The notes below the pieces were generated by a model. That model was not told the origin of the DNA and searched no databases. It was given only the letters and a program-made list of their open reading frames with translations. The position numbers were made by a program, and so were the translations under genes. DNA of 64,000 nucleotides from Solanum dulcamara (lineage: Eukaryota; Streptophyta; Magnoliopsida; Solanales; Solanaceae), in the NCBI RefSeq assembly GCF_947179165.1, contig NC_077239.1, forward strand, positions 66,375,634 to 66,439,633, written 5' to 3'. Below, piece after piece: positions 35,441 through 49,712 of this stretch (positions are counted from its first letter, which is position 1; each line of letters opens with the position of its first letter).

Positions 35441-36651
35441 CCCTTACTAACACTTTTATTAAGTGTCTTTATAGGTACCCAGAGTTTCTCCCTTAGAAAG
35501 CTATTTGAATTAATTTCGAATAATATTTTTAATTTTCTATTGTGTATATTATTGACATTAGGCAAAACTTAGGCCATAAATACTTACACAAAGAAATTTA
35601 ATTAATTTAAATATTTGGATATATTTATATGTTGTTGATATGGTATTGACTAATTGGGTGATTGTGGACTATATGGAATTATATATGAATATCTATTCTA
35701 TTTTCACTCATTACTTGTGCATAAATTTATCTGTGATGGTTAAGGAAGTGATATGAGTGAGATACTGGATATTGAGACTGAGGTTTCTACCAATCGAGTT
35801 GATTTGCTGAGGTTTTTTTGGTGGCCGAGGTCTTTTCTGGTGGATATTATGACTAAGGTCTTTTTCGGTGGATGTTATAGCCGAGGTCTTTTCCGACAGA
35901 TACATGGTCTATGTGAGGCCCCCATGGGTTCCGGTCTGAGGTGATCAGCGGATGTGTATCATTAGGGCAGACATGCATCACAATATGTGACATTGCATTG
36001 CATTTCGTTGCATTATACATCTTTTTCCATTGTAGACAGTTTTACCCCTGATATTCCCTTGATCTGTATTACTAATTGTGCTAATTTGCTTACAAATTGA
36101 ATTGTAATTTTGTTGAGGTATATGAATACTGTGCTATTAGAACTATTAGACTAGGCTAATTTCTGTGCAAGTTATAGTTGGAGGTTGGATGGTGTGGCAG
36201 GTGTACGTGTATTTTACTAGCTTTGCATAGTATTAGTTGTTTACTTGTTGGGTACTGCATTGTTGGTAATCACTCCTTGCTAACTACACTTGTGTAGATT
36301 CTGAGCATGGACAGTGACCCAACTTTTCTTATTTTTATCTGAGGCTTCTAAGGTGATTCAACAGGTAGTTGTTGATGCCAGCCATCTTTCCTATTCCTCT
36401 TTAATTATTACTTTGTTCTATTCGACAGACAAAGATTGAGAATTGAATTTCTTTTATATCTTGTAATTAGAAGGCTTGTACATGTAACAACCAATCCGTG
36501 GGAGATTTTAGAGTTGACTAAGTTACCATTTTATTTATATTTATTTATCTAAATTGTCTTTTGCTTTTACCTTCTGTATTTATTGGATTTAGGCTGACTT
36601 TTCCGGTGGGAAAGGAGACGTGCCATCACACCCGATTTTCAAGTCATGACA
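35441..36651 (+). mobile_element. LTR fragment, plus orientation
   Basis: Features of a Solanaceae gypsy-type LTR: a short-period repeat of GAGGTCTTTTC-type phrases (GGCCGAGGTCTTTTCTGGTG near 35823, then near 35850 and 35880), TGACATTGCATTGCATTTCG (35988 on), and a terminus CAAGTCATGACA at 36651. It abuts the truncated 3' LTR of the neighbouring gypsy element, so it probably inserted into, or was joined to, that LTR. The left end is lost at the microsatellite. No coding sequence. Confidence 0.55.
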
Positions 36652-38903
36652 CTAAGGATGGAAATATAACCCGGATATCAAAACATAAAGGAAACAAAAG
36701 TCTAAAGGTCTAGTCCTAAAGAAAGGACAAAGACTTAAGAGAATTCACATTAGCCTGAAAGAGTTGGCTCACCCTTCAATTCGAGACTCAATGATCGCCT
36801 ACTTGAGGTCTCTCAACAGCTGCCTGAATAGGTCTTGTACTCAATAAAAAAAAAGAGCAAATACAGTATCAGTATATAAAACAATGATGTACTGATAGGA
36901 TATTGAGATTATTCCAATAAGTGATATATGAACCAGTAACTACAACACAGTAAACACACATGTATGAAATCCCTTACCATTAGGGGTGCTCACGGTTCGA
37001 TTTGGATCGGTTTTTATTTAAAAAAATAACCAAACCAATTGAGTCGGTTATTCAAATTGTCAAACCAAACCAAACCAAACTATATCGGTTTTTACTATTC
37101 GGTTTTTGTCGGTTTTTATCGGTTTTTAAATCACCTTGTAGACACTAGTCACTATTTGAATTTAAACTTATTTGAAATAGTATTGCTAAGAATAGTCACT
37201 CTTAAAACTAAACTCAGGAGCATAATTATTCTTAGCAATGATGATATGAAGTCCACATTTTGTTTACTTTGGGTCCAACCATGCAAGATGGACTCATTTC
37301 ATTAGAAGTCCATCAAAATATTTTGACCCAATCTAGTATAATTCAAAAGCATGGCCAAGATCAAGAATATAAAAATTCAATATAAATTGTATTTTTTCAT
37401 AAAAAAATTAAAATACACACACATATATATACAAATTTAATTTTTAAAATATGTATATATAAAGTCAGTTTGGTTTGGTTTTTTCAGTTTTTTTTAGACT
37501 TGAAACCAAAACCAAACCAAATATAGTCGGTTTTTAAATTTAAAAACCAAACCAAATCAAACCAAATAAATGTCGGGTTTTTTCCGGTTTGGTTTGGTTA
37601 TCGATTTGGTTCGGTTTTTTGATTTTTCGTGTTCAGCCCTACTTACCATGTATCATCTCATCAGTACATACACTTATACACAACTTAACAATCTTAATAT
37701 CAATACACAGTCAATGATGGTTCTCTCAAGGAACCTACACTTCAGCTATTAGTGTGTTGGAATATGACACCTGATCCAAATATTATATCGAAACATGAGT
37801 CCCAATCTAAATATATATCAAAATATGAAACCCAATCCAGTTATGTATCGAAATATGACACCCGATCCAATCAAACGCAGCACACTCACAACACAATGAA
37901 TAGTCTCAACATTTACAAATGCCAAGAACAGGTTCATTGCATACAGTTGACATTAAATGGTCATTTCATATAATTCATTGCATCCTTCCCTATTCACATA
38001 CATATATGCATACAAATGAAGCAGCTAACAATCACATATGACATATACGGGAAAACAAAACCATCACTACCTCGGAACCAAGCCTTGAAAACTCTAAACT
38101 ACTGGATGTTTTCCTTTTCAAAGTCTTTCATTTTGTTCTTGGTCTAAAAGCAGTCATACATATGCAAAGGATCAATAAAATAGCCTAATTTATCTGAATT
38201 ATAAAAAAATTCCAACCCTTGGACAAGTCCATGATCCTAATGCCCAACTAGGGTTTTTACCACCACTAATTTTCAGCCAAAATCATCTTGAAATGATAGT
38301 AAATATGATTCTAAGTTCTAAGAATCAAAATAAAGAATAAGGGAGTAATTAACTTACCTTTAGAACAAGTTTGGTGGAAAACTGCAAGAATTCGCCCTAG
38401 GTTGATTCTGGTCTCTTAAGAACAAAGTGGGATGACTAAAAACAATTTTGGGACTTTTCTATGTTTTAATTCGCGAATGTCCTACCACAGCGGGACCATC
38501 CTGCTACAACGGCCCCACCCTGGCTGGAATGATCCCACTCTAACTGGATGCATAGAGATAGAAAGTCCATATTTGAGTCCCGAGCTTCCCATTTTGCAAC
38601 ACATCCTCATTCCATGACGTTCTAAAATTTATACTTCATGCCAAGTTCAATTTTGAGAGTTTTACTCGCCCGAATTCAATTTTATAAAGCCATACAAGCT
38701 CCGTATCATCTTGGCTATCAACTTAAATAATTAAACTAATAATTTAATCTCCCATCCATTACAAAATTTCCCTAGACCATACCTGACTCAGATTTTATCT
38801 AAGTCTAGCATAGGCTCAATATTTTCAAGTCACTACCCAAAACTTTTTTGGCCAATTACCTTTCCTATTGGCTTATCCATAATGACGGTAATAGGTCATT
38901 ACA
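36652..38903 (-). mobile_element. 3' LTR of a Ty3/gypsy element, truncated and MITE-bearing
   Basis: Homologous to the LTR at 49971-51612 over most of its length (for example GACTTAAGAGA...GCCTGAAAGA, CTACTTGAGGTCTCTCAACA, ACATATGACATATACGGGAA). It ends on the minus-strand side with TGTAATGACC (38903 reading down). The other terminus, about 245 bp, is missing where the plus-oriented LTR fragment begins. A 661-bp MITE sits inside. It retains about 180 bp near 38230-38390 that the 5' LTR has lost. Confidence 0.8.
36981..37641. mobile_element. hAT-type MITE inside the gypsy LTR
   Basis: 661 bp with inverted termini TAGGGGTGCTCACG and, on the reverse strand, TAGGGCTGAACACG. An exact 8-bp duplication CTTACCAT flanks it (36973-36980 and 37642-37649), the size expected for hAT. 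The interior is rich in GGTTTGGTTTGG and the complementary CCAAACCAAACC, so it can fold on itself. The empty-site form is visible in the sister LTR near 50517-50530. Confidence 0.9.
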
Positions 38904-41900
38904 ATGGATACCAATTTACCCATCACTCAACCCCGAGTGATCAACTAGGAAAAAATGGGCTAAGGCAGAGATAAAGTAGTACCTGATTCAACGAATAACT
39001 GGTGATACTTGTCTCGCATGTTCTTTTAAGTTTCCCAAGTAGCTTTTTCTACCGAACAATGCTTCCACTGAACTTTCATGAATTTAATTTCCTTAGTCCT
39101 CAGTTTTTGGACATCACGATATAGAATTATAACTGGCTCTTCCTCATACTGAAGATTTTTATCTAGCAAGACTGTGTCCCACTTGATGATATAATCATCG
39201 TCCCCATGATACTTCTTCAATATAGACATATGGAATACTGGATGACTCCCGATAGACTAGGCGGTAAAGCCAACCTGTAAGCTACCGGCCCTACACAATC
39301 AAGGATCTCGAAGGGGCTAATGTAGCAAGGACTAAGCTTGACCTTATTACCAAATTTCATCACTCCCTTTATGGGTGACACTTTCAAAAGAACTTTCTCA
39401 TTAACCTGAAATATCATGTCCCTTACCTTACAATCAGCATACTCCTTTTGTTGAGTCTGAGCTGCTAGAAGCTTAGCTTAGATGATTCTTACCTTATCCT
39501 GAGCATCTCTTACTAATCAACCCCTAAGGGATTCATATCTCCAGTTTCAAACTACCCTATGGGCGACCTACATCCCCTCCCACAGAGGGCTTCAAATGGT
39601 GTCATATCAATACTGAAATGATAGTTATTAGTGTAGGAGAGCTCATACAAGGGCCAGAATTTATCCCAATGCCCTCTAAAATCAACCACACATGTTCTCA
39701 ACATGTCTTCCATCACCTGAATGGTCCATTCTGACTGCCCATTAGCATGGGGATGAAAAGTTGAGCTGAAAGTGAATTGAGTGCCCAACTCCTCGTGTAA
39801 CATCCCCCAAAATTTAGAGGTGAACTGTGTACCACGGTTCGAAATGATAGAGAGGGGTACCCCGTACAGCCTATCTATTTTACATATATATTTGCCAACT
39901 TTTACACATTGTAGTCCACTCTAACTAGAATGATATAGGCTGACTTCATCAATTTGTCAACCACAACCTAGATAAAATCATACTTTCCTAAGGTCTTGGG
40001 AAGACCCAACAGAAAATCCAGGGCTATCCTTTCCCACTTCCATTCAGGAATGGGTATCCTCTGACTTGCAGGCTTTTGGTTCTCATAATTTACCTATTGA
40101 AAGTTCTTATACATAGCCACAAACTCGGCTATGTCTTTCTTCATGCTCGGACTCGGCTATGTATTTCTTCATGCTCGGCCACTAATAAAGTCGCTTTAAA
40201 TCTTGGTACATCTTGGTCACACCTGGATGGATAGAGAATCACGAATCATGGGACTCGCACAACTACTTTTGAATTAGACCTTCTACCCGGAGAACAAAAA
40301 TCTTTTCCCTAAAATTAAGCACCCCACTTGCATTAAGGATTGCATCATGGGCCTTGCCTAGCCAGATCTTTTCTCTGATCTCATTCAATTTTTCATCCTC
40401 TAACTGTTTGGCCTTGATTTCTTCAATAAAAGTAGGCCTTACCTCAATGCTAGCTAGCACCCCACCTTTTTTTGTGATGCCTAACCTCATAAATTTAGCC
40501 TCTAAGGCCTGAATCTCTCTATCCAGAGGTCGTTTACTGGCTCTCAAACAGGTTACACTACCCATGCTAACTGGTTTTGAGCTTGATATGTCTACCACCA
40601 TATTGACCTTATATGGATGATATTGGATGGTCATAATCCTTGAGTAACTCCATCCATCTTCATTGTCTCAAGTTTAAGTCCTTTTGATTGAACATATGCT
40701 ATAGACTGTGGTGGTCAGTAAATATTTCACACTTGACACTATAAAGATAATATCGCCAGATCTTTAGAGCAAACACTACCGCTGCCAACTCTAAGTCAAG
40801 AGTCGGATAATTTCTCTTATGAACCTTCAATTGCCGCGAGGAATAGGCTATAACATTCTTATTCTGCATCAACGCAACACCCAAACCTGAGTGTGAAGCA
40901 TCACAATAATAATGAAATCTTTACCTTCAAATAGCAGGGTCAGAATAAGTGTCGTGATCATAAGAGCCATATGCTTTTAGAAGATCTCTTCACATTTTTC
41001 ATTCCATTCAAATGGTACCTCCCTCTGAGTTAACCTAGTTAAATGGGTGGCAATAGAAGCAAAGTTCCTCACGAACCAGCGATAATAATTGACAAGTCCC
41101 ACAAAACTTCTAACTTTAGTCACAGAGCTGGTCTAGCCCTTGTTCCTGACCGCTTCAATCTTTTAAAGATCTACCATTACCCTTTCTTTAGAAAACACAT
41201 GCCCTAAAAAGGCAACTGAAGATAACCAGAATTCATATTTAGAAAATTTTGCATACAGTTTCTATTTCTACAAGACACCTAGAACAATATGAAGATGGTC
41301 TGCATATTCTTCCTTACTCTTTGAATAAACCAGAATATCATCTATAAATACAATTACGAAGGAGTACAGGAATGGACTGAATACCCCATTCATCAAACTC
41401 ATGAAGGCAGCAGGTGCATTGGTCAATCCAAACAACATTACTAAAAACTCATAGTGCCCATACCGAATTCTAAATATCGTTTTCGGGACATCCTCAGGTT
41501 TAATCTTCAGTTGATAGTACCCAGACCTTGGATCAATTTTTGAAAAGACCGACTCACCCTGCAACTGGTCAAAGAGGTCATCTATGCAAGGCAATGGGTA
41601 CTTATTTTGAATGGTGATCCTATTCAGTTGTCGATAATCTATAGACATTCTCATGCTCCCATCTTTTTTTCTTAACAAATAAGACCTAGCAAGGGGAATC
41701 ACTAGGACGGATAAAGCCTTTATCAAGGAGTTCTTATATTTGAGCCTTAAGCTCTCTAAACTTTGTCAAAGTCATGCGGTAAGAAGGAATAGAGATTGGG
41801 CGAGTGTCTGGCTCTAAATCAATATAGAAATCTATGCCTCTATTAGGGGGCATACCAGGTAAGACAGTAAGAAGCACTTCTTTGAACTCATACACTACCG

Positions 41901-42412
41901 AAATAGACTCAATAGAGGGAGACTCAACATCAACATCCCGAATATAAGTCAAATAAGCCAAACAACCCTACCTCATCATTTTTCTAGCTCGGATAAAGGA
42001 TATGATCTTAGCTGGCTTTGGTTTGTACACCCTTTTCCACTCTAACATTTCCCTATTTGGGATGTCTAGAGTCACAGACTTAGCATTATAGTTAAACACA
42101 ACATAATAGGGGAACAACCAAGTCATGCCTAAGATCATATCAAAATTAGTCATATCTAAAATTATCGAGTCAGCCCAAGTTTGGAAACCTATGAACATAA
42201 TAGGACAAGCACGATAGGCACGAGTGACTATAACAAACTCTCCAATAGGGGTAGAAATATGGATGGGGGCATCAAGTCCATCACAAATCACATCAAATCC
42301 CAAAGCAAATTATATTGACACATATGAATAAGTAGAACTTGGATTAAACAAAAGAGCAGCCATTCGGTCACATATAAGAATAGTATTTGTGATCACTGCA
42401 TCAGACGCCTTA
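38904..42412 (-). pseudogene. Ty3/gypsy chromovirus pol (protease to chromodomain), decayed
   Basis: Minus strand, in coding order: protease tail with FDMILGMTWL (42303-41968); a YLTYIRD...LPGMPPNR segment typical of plant chromoviruses (41961-41734); reverse transcriptase with YRQLN and FIDDILVYS (41726-41268); RNase H fragment with [10 protein letters not shown] and [12 protein letters not shown] (40884-40699); integrase zinc-region neighbourhood (40634-40263); integrase core end with HPHANGQSE where HPQTDGQSE is usual (39803-39552); and a chromodomain with VQWKH...EKATWE (39229-39026). Stops and frameshifts separate almost every piece. Order and chromodomain indicate a Tekay/Del-like lineage. 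The protease/gag boundary is split by a solo LTR at 42413. Confidence 0.88.
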
Positions 42413-45247
42413 TATCAAGACCCAACCCCGTAGGCCGTGACAGGTGCCCGAAATGGGCACTCGCGTATATCCTTGCTATTTGTAAGTAAATTTATCCCCT
42501 ATTTAAGTTATAGCACATCAATAGGCAGGATAACATATAAGCCAGCGAGGCTTATCATAGGCACCACTGTACATACATACATATACAACCCATAGATAAC
42601 CCACATACATATCCACATACCTCTAAGAGTAAGAACAGTAACATAAGGTGGGACAGGGCCCCTGCCGTACCCGTGAATAATTAAATATATACATCGAAGG
42701 TTAATACCAAAACTAGGCTCCGGCATAATGGAGAACTTCTGAACTGCTGAGTGGAACTCTTACGCTGATAGATCCCCAAAGTGTGTATCTATACCTGTGG
42801 GCATGAACGTAGCCCCCCTTTCCCCCGAGAAATGGGGGTCAGTATGACATATGTACTGAGTATGTAAAGCATAGACATCATAAGGAGATTACAGTTAGTG
42901 TAGGGATGTAGGGGGCAAGTATAACATTTAACCATTTACTGTACTCGCATCGTATAAAAGAAAGTCATATATATTACCATCACGTATTGTGCCTGGCCCG
43001 TTAGGGGACTCGGTGTACCATCTATATCATTCTGTCATCATAACCACATACATATTATTAGCATTGTGGAATATACAGCTCGATCCATGTATATAGTAAG
43101 TACATACCGAGAAACATATGGCCCGATCCGCACATCGTATAATAATGCCAAGGAACGACAGCCCAATTCACATATCATATAGTAATGTTGAGGAACATTT
43201 GTTCTGATCCACGAATCATATAGTAATGCCGAGGAATGTTTGATCCGATCCACATATCATATAGTAATATCGAGGAACATTCGGTCTGATCCATGTATCA
43301 TATAATAATGCCGAGAGAAAGCTTCACATACTTATGCCAAAGATATGCCAAGAGAAAGCTTCACATACTTATGCCAAAGACATGCCAAGATAAAGCTTCA
43401 CATACTTATTCCAAAGACATGCCAAGAAAAAGCTTCACATACTTACTACTCTCCATCATATAGAAGCCTTGAGAGGCAATAACTCAACTAGTATAGGAAT
43501 TCTACCATCGAGAAGTGAATAAGACTTATGAGTCATACTTGGGGTTCTATGAATGGAATTATCTCCACATTTCGTATATCAATCACTTAAGGCTAAGACA
43601 TGCCTAAAGAAAATAAGGATAGCTTCACATACCTCTTACGAATTACTCTTACACGTTCGCCTCGTTATCTCTTGAACCTATTTAACATGAAAGTAATACT
43701 AAGGTTAATGACCTTTCACTTTCAAATTTCCAACTCTACACTCAAGTACTCATAGGAGTTATTTCCTTATCCATTACCCTCAACTAGTTTGTTACTAGTT
43801 TCGAATCTACCGAAAATGGGGCAGCATCTCCCCTATAACTTCAACATCCGCGAGATTTCAACTCGGCCACAATATCAACAACCATACCACCACCAATAAC
43901 CAGCAGCATATTTACAAGTAAATCACTTCAAACTTACATAATACAAGCTCCAAACAACTAGCTCCAAACTACGATACGAAAATAGAGTTTTTTAATCTTT
44001 ATTTCACAAAATATTTAAACATACCAAACGGAGGGTCATGTGGCTGCAACCATCAGAACCCACACTCTTTTTACAACACTTTAAAGCCTTGCAATACACA
44101 ACCCAACCAACTGCACCCGCAGTACCACAACGATAACCCACTACTCGACTTCGATTTAGCTATAACCACTTCAATTTAGTTTATTTCTAACATCAATCAT
44201 CCTTATGAAAATTTTCTAATTCCAACCTTATTTAAGATATGTAATATACCTCATAACAACATCATAAACTCTGATTTGAAAGGTAATCCCTTACCTTGCC
44301 CGAAATTCGTCAAACTCGTCAAAACTTTCCTCGGAAGTTCCTTTAGCGCGCCTACAACTTTGTGGTTGCTTGCTAACGTTTTGGTGATTATCCAAACCAT
44401 AAATTTTCATTACTAATACCTTAATAACATCGTGGTACACCCTAGACAATTAATTCATGGAGTGAAATCAAAGAACTCACCTTTTTTTCCCTTTCCAAAC
44501 TGTGGTTCTCTCCCTCTCTAGTTTCTTCTCTTCTCTTCTTTCTTGTTCTTGAATTTTCTAGAGGAATATAGAAATTAATGAGTCATAAGATATGTATAAA
44601 TATAGGCTACTTTAGGGGGGACACATGTCATCCCCTAAGTGGTGACACGTGTCAAACACTAAGTTGTGACACATGTCAAGCCCTTATTGGGCCAACACAT
44701 CCCTTCCTCCAATCACGGGCTGCCATGTGGAATATGGGGACCACCCCTTTGCTCCAGTTTCTGCCACATCGCACTCTCCCATGCTACCACGTGGCACTTT
44801 CTTTTTCCCCTCATGGGTTCATAATCTCATCTTCTTTTATGAATCTATATAATCCTTACTACGTAAGATTGGTATGTACTCCAGTAGCTTAAGTATGTAA
44901 GATTTCCAAGTTGGAAGCTTACGTAAATAAGTCGATTCCTACAACTCATTGTTTGGTCTCCAACTTCTTCCGGATTCTTCTAACTCTATTTCCAATCTTC
45001 TCTACAATGGGGTATCGCATTCTCCTTTCCTTAGAGTTGTTCGATAGCGTTATACATTATCCGTCTCATATGGTAACTCTTGAGAAGCTTAATAGTTCTT
45101 AAGAAGTATTAAGAAGCTTTTAGAAGATTTAAGAAACTTTAGGAAACCTTAAGAAACTTAAGAGGCTTACGATCCTTCCATGAAACTTAAGAGCCTTTCA
45201 AGAGACTTAAGAACGCGTTCCAAGGTACAAAAGTATGGGGTATAACA
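42413..45247 (-). mobile_element. solo LTR 1 inside the gypsy element
   Basis: 2835 bp bounded by TATCAAGACCC (a mutated form of TGTCACGACC) and TATAACA, with an exact 5-bp duplication CCTTA at 42408-42412 and 45248-45252. Minus orientation is inferred from LTR style (TGTTATACCCC start, GGTCGTGACA end). It contains tandem blocks: about five copies of a ~55-bp unit at 43078-43315 (TATCATATAGTAATGCCGAG) and about four of a ~37-bp unit at 43318-43445 (AGCTTCACATACTTATGCC). No coding. It is homologous to solo LTR 2 throughout. Confidence 0.9.
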
Positions 45248-45252
45248 CCTTA

Positions 45253-46714
45253 TCCTTGGTCTTAATCAAACAGGCATAAAACTGAGCCTTTCATCCTGAT
45301 GGGCGACTTCTCTACCTGGTTGCACTGCTCATCGACCTGCATTACCATTACCTTTGCCTCTACAGCATCTCTGATTTTCTCTTTGCCAATCTTGTGGACG
45401 TCCTCTGCCATTTCTACCTCCGCCCATTGGTATCACTTCTCCAGTCTGTTATAATACAGAATCAGTCCTGCGAAGGTGGGAACACTCTTTACTTATATGT
45501 CCTAGATCTACACAATTAAACTAGCCGCGCTCAAGGAACGTCCTGCTGCCTGACATAAATCAAGCTCCTTAGCCCTCCTGGGTAGGATTCTACTATGGAG
45601 TACCTGAGAAAATACCTGTAGAAGTGGGTATGGCTGACTAAATTGGCTAGGCTGTAGTTGGCGGCCTGTCTTATCCTATAGAATAAAATCCGTGAAAGTT
45701 ACCTGTGCTTATGGGCTTCTTAGCCAAATACTTGGCCTACCCATCCCGTCGTACTCCTTCTACCTTCTTCACAAAATCTATCACTTCATTAAAGTTCTTA
45801 CCTAAAAAGGTCATATAGACCGAAAACACCTGCAACTGGGATTCAATCCTTCAAAAATGACCGAATCCTCTCTTTCTCTATAGTTACCAACTGAGTAGCA
45901 TACCTGGATAGTGTATGGAACTTAGTTTCATACCCAGCAACAGTCATACCACCCTGTTCTAAGGCTATGAACTCATCCTTCTTGCGATCCCTTAAGGTCC
46001 AGGGTACATACTTTTTCAGGAATAGAGCATGGAATTGAAACCAAGTAAGTGGGGAAAAATTGGCGAGCAGCACTCTACATAGGCCCTTTACTACTGCTTG
46101 GCTTTGCCTTGTAGTTAGAAGATCATGAACTCAACCCCATGCTGGTATACTATTCCCAATTTATGCAGCCTCTCATAACAATTATGGATAAACTCATAAG
46201 CACCCTACTCTCATAACCATGAAAAAATGAAGGCTTAAGCTTCAGAAACTTATCCAATATATCTTGCTCAGTGTCGATCATTAGTAGCCCTATAAGTGGA
46301 CGAAAGAAGGCATCAGTGCCTAACATTTTATCTATATGAGGAAATACAGCAGCAAATACCCGAGAAACTGGAGTTGGTGCTACGGGAATTATGGGAATGA
46401 CTCCAGTACCGGCCAACCCACTAAAAAAGTTCATGATATGCTGGGCTAAAATCGGGTCAAGAGGGGGAAAACCTACAACCCTAGCTTGGGGGTCCTCCAC
46501 CTGTTCAGAATCTTCTTCTTCATCAACCTCTACATTCCCATCTACCTCTTCTTGGGGTGCAGGAGAGACCTTTTCTCTTGGTATCTCCTCAACTGGAGAT
46601 TTACCCCTGGCGGGTGCTGCCCTTCCTCAGCCTCTGATGTATCCCCTTCTCCTGCCCATACCTAGGCCACGTCCTCTCAGGGCTGGCTTATTTTCTGGAT
46701 GATCGGGAGCTATG
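45253..46714 (-). pseudogene. Ty3/gypsy gag, decayed
   Basis: Minus strand. The N-terminal part lies at about 46710-46500 (RGRGLGMGRRRG-like basic start with a stop, then an acidic stretch), followed by 46500-46150 (DPQARV...FFSGLAGTGV) and the retrotransposon gag core at 46073-45843 (WFQFHALFLKKYVPWTLRDRKKDEF...MTVAGYETKFHTLSRYA). The zinc-knuckle region would fall at 45840-45253 but is not readable. Several stops and shifts. Solo LTRs flank it on both sides. Confidence 0.85.
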
Positions 46715-49038
46715 TGTCACGACCTAACTCCATAGGCCGTGACTGGTATCGGAGTTAGGCACCCATATATACCCTTAGCCCCACTTAGCGTGTTAGCAGA
46801 ATAAACAAATATAGAAATCAAATGAGAACGCTAGAGAGCATACAGAAGCAGATGTAGCACACGAAGGTCGTTAAGACCATCACAGAACATAAAAGTCCAA
46901 AACATCTACAGAACCCACAAAACATATACAGAACCCAAAATGCAAGTCTACAGACCTCTACAGAACATAGCCTGATCATATGATGGGATAGGGACCCATC
47001 ATACCCTTGACCAACGTGTACAAATATGCAATAGAAAAGTTAGTACCAAAATAGGGCTCCAGATAAAGGAGCACCGTCAAATAGCAGAGTGGATGTCCTA
47101 AGCAAGCGGGTCAGCAAAATGAGCGTCTGTACCTGTGGGCATGTAATGCAGCCCCCGAAGAAAGAGGGTCAGCACGGATAATGTACCAAGTATGTAAAGC
47201 ATGGACTATAATAGGTAAAGCCATTACTAGAATAGAAGGTGCAAAAATGAGCAAAATATCTAGAATATCAAAATGTTTTTCATAACCACAGATAATGTAT
47301 ACATAAAAACATATGCCATATCCAGCCTCTATTATGGGAATCGGTAAATAAATCGTGGTCGCCGCTCTGTCATTGGCGCCACAGCACATCATAACTCCAG
47401 AGTAGGGAATATCTCCATAACAAATCATATCATATCAAATGGTCATATCAGATCATATCATATCATATGTGTACATGGCATATCATAACTCCACAAATCA
47501 AACCCATGTGCAGGGCGTACCTTCCCCCTTACGTTGGGGCACGGTGAATAATGCAGATAAGTACGCACGATAAAAAAACCTGACCCATTCTCGGTGAAGA
47601 AAGCATTGAGGCATCCATGAGTGGAGTAGTGAGAAACTAAATGCACTTTAAATCATTTTTGAGTCTCGATGGAGTTAACAAAGTGAGCTATTATTCAAAA
47701 ATCAAGACAAGAGTCATATAAAGTACCTTTTAAATATCACTATGAGTTATATCCAAATGGAACTTTTGGAATCATATACATGTATCTAGGCACGATAAAA
47801 TATCCTTTGGAAAATAAAAAGGTTGGCCATCCTAGCAGCTCTACGAATAGGAACTTCCTTGTAATCATATAAAAGTCATATACTTATTTCATAAAAACCC
47901 TTCCAAAAAGGAAGATTAGCTTTATATACTTATGTCAAAACATGCCAAGAGAAAGAACGGTTAGCTTTACATACTTATGCCAAAGACATGCCAAAAGAAG
48001 GAATGGTTAGCTTTATATACTTATGCCAAAGACATGCCAAAAGAAGGCACGGTTAGCTTTACATACCTCTTACGGATTACTCCTGATACGTTCGCCTCAT
48101 CGTCTTTTGAACCTAATTAACATGATGGTAATACTATGGTTATGACCTTTCACTTTCCAATTCCAACTCTACAACCAAGTCTCCATAGAGGTCATTTCCT
48201 TATCCATTTCCCTCGACTAGTTCATTACTAGTTCCTAAGTTACCGAAATTCGGGCAGCATCTCCCCTATAACTTCAACATCCCCGAGATTTCAACTCGAC
48301 CACCATGTCAACAACCATACCAACAAAAACAACTAGCAGCATATACACAAGTAAATCACTTCAACATTACTCAATACAACTCCAAACCACTAGCTCAAAA
48401 TTACGATATCAAAATAGAGTTTTTAACCTTTATTTCGAAAAATCTTTAACCATACGAAACAGAGGGTCATGTGGATGAAACCAGCAGCAACCATACCCCT
48501 GTTTGAGTACTTTCCATCCCTACAAGACGTAATTAAACCACTCCCAACCTGCAGCACCACAACAACAACACACTAATCGACTTCGATTTACCTACTACGA
48601 CTTTAATTTAGTTTGTTTCTAACGTCAAGCATCCTTATACACTTTTTCCACTTTCAACCTCATTAAAGATATGTAATATACCTCATAACATCATCATAAA
48701 CTCCTGTTCGAAAGGGAAAACTTTACCTTTTCCGAAACTCACCAAAACTTACCGGAACTTGCCTCAGAATTTTCTTTAGCACAGGTGAAACTTTAGGGCT
48801 GTTTGTTAACGTTTTGGGGCTGCTCCAAACCACAAATTTATATTACTAACACATTCATACCTTATTAGTATACCCTATATAATTAATTCACGGAATGGAA
48901 TCGGAGAACTTACCTTTTTTTCCTCCCAAAACCGTAGCTCTTTCTTCTCTCTAGCTTAAGTTTCTCTTCTCTTCTTTTTATCTAGAACTTTCTTGGAGAT
49001 AAGATGACTTATAGGATAAATATGAACCTAAAGTCATA

Positions 49039-49091
<53 letters not shown>

Positions 49092-49712
49092 CCACTTTAG
49101 GAGGGGACACATGTCATCCCCTAAGTGGTGACACATGTCAAGCCCTAAGTGGTGACACGTGTCAAGCCCTCATTGGGCCAAAACATCCCTTCCTTCAATC
49201 ATGGGCTGCCACATGGCATGTGGGTCCACCATCCTTGCTCCAGATTCTGCCATGTGGCACTCTCTTATGCTGCCACGTGGCACTCCCTTTTGATGCCATG
49301 TGGCACCTTTTTTTCCTTCTCGTGGATTCATAATCTCGTCTTTCTTTACGAACTTATGTAATCCTTGCTATGTAAGCTTGGTATGAACTCAAGTAGCTTA
49401 AGTATGTAATATTTCCAAGTTGGTAGCTTACGTAAATAAGTCGATTCCTATGACTCATTATTCGGTCTCCAATTTTTTTCGGATTCTTATAACTTTATTT
49501 CCAATCTTCTCTACTATGGGGTATCGCATTCTCCCTTCCTTAGAGTTATTTGGTAGCATTATAGATTATCCGGCTCACATGGTGACTTCTAAGAAGCTTA
49601 ATAACCTTTCAAGAAACTTAAGAAGTTTAAGAAGCTTAAAAATCTTTCAAGAAACTCAGAAACCTCTCAAGGTACAAAAGTCTTTCAAGATACAAAAGTA
49701 CGGGGTATAACA
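46715..49712 (-). mobile_element. solo LTR 2 at the gag start of the gypsy element
   Basis: 2998 bp bounded by TGTCACGACC and GTATAACA, with an exact 5-bp duplication CTATG at 46710-46714 and 49713-49717. Same family as solo LTR 1: shared GCCAAAGACATGCC tandem units (47930-48065), ATCTCCCCTATAACTTCAAC, and a TCGATTCCTA...CTCATT end region. A TA run fills about 49043-49090. The duplication shows it inserted into the gag leader, so it is not that element's own 5' LTR. Confidence 0.92.

Noticed and set aside
46391..46702. 103-residue Ser/Pro-rich open frame on the plus strand
   Set aside because: It is the opposite strand of the gypsy gag N-terminus, which has recognisable gag motifs on the minus strand.
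46715..49712. The 3.0 kb LTR as the gypsy element's own 5' LTR
   Set aside because: It has its own CTATG target duplication inside gag leader sequence, and a different LTR pair (36652-38903 and 49971-51612) with an adjacent primer-binding site fits the element better.
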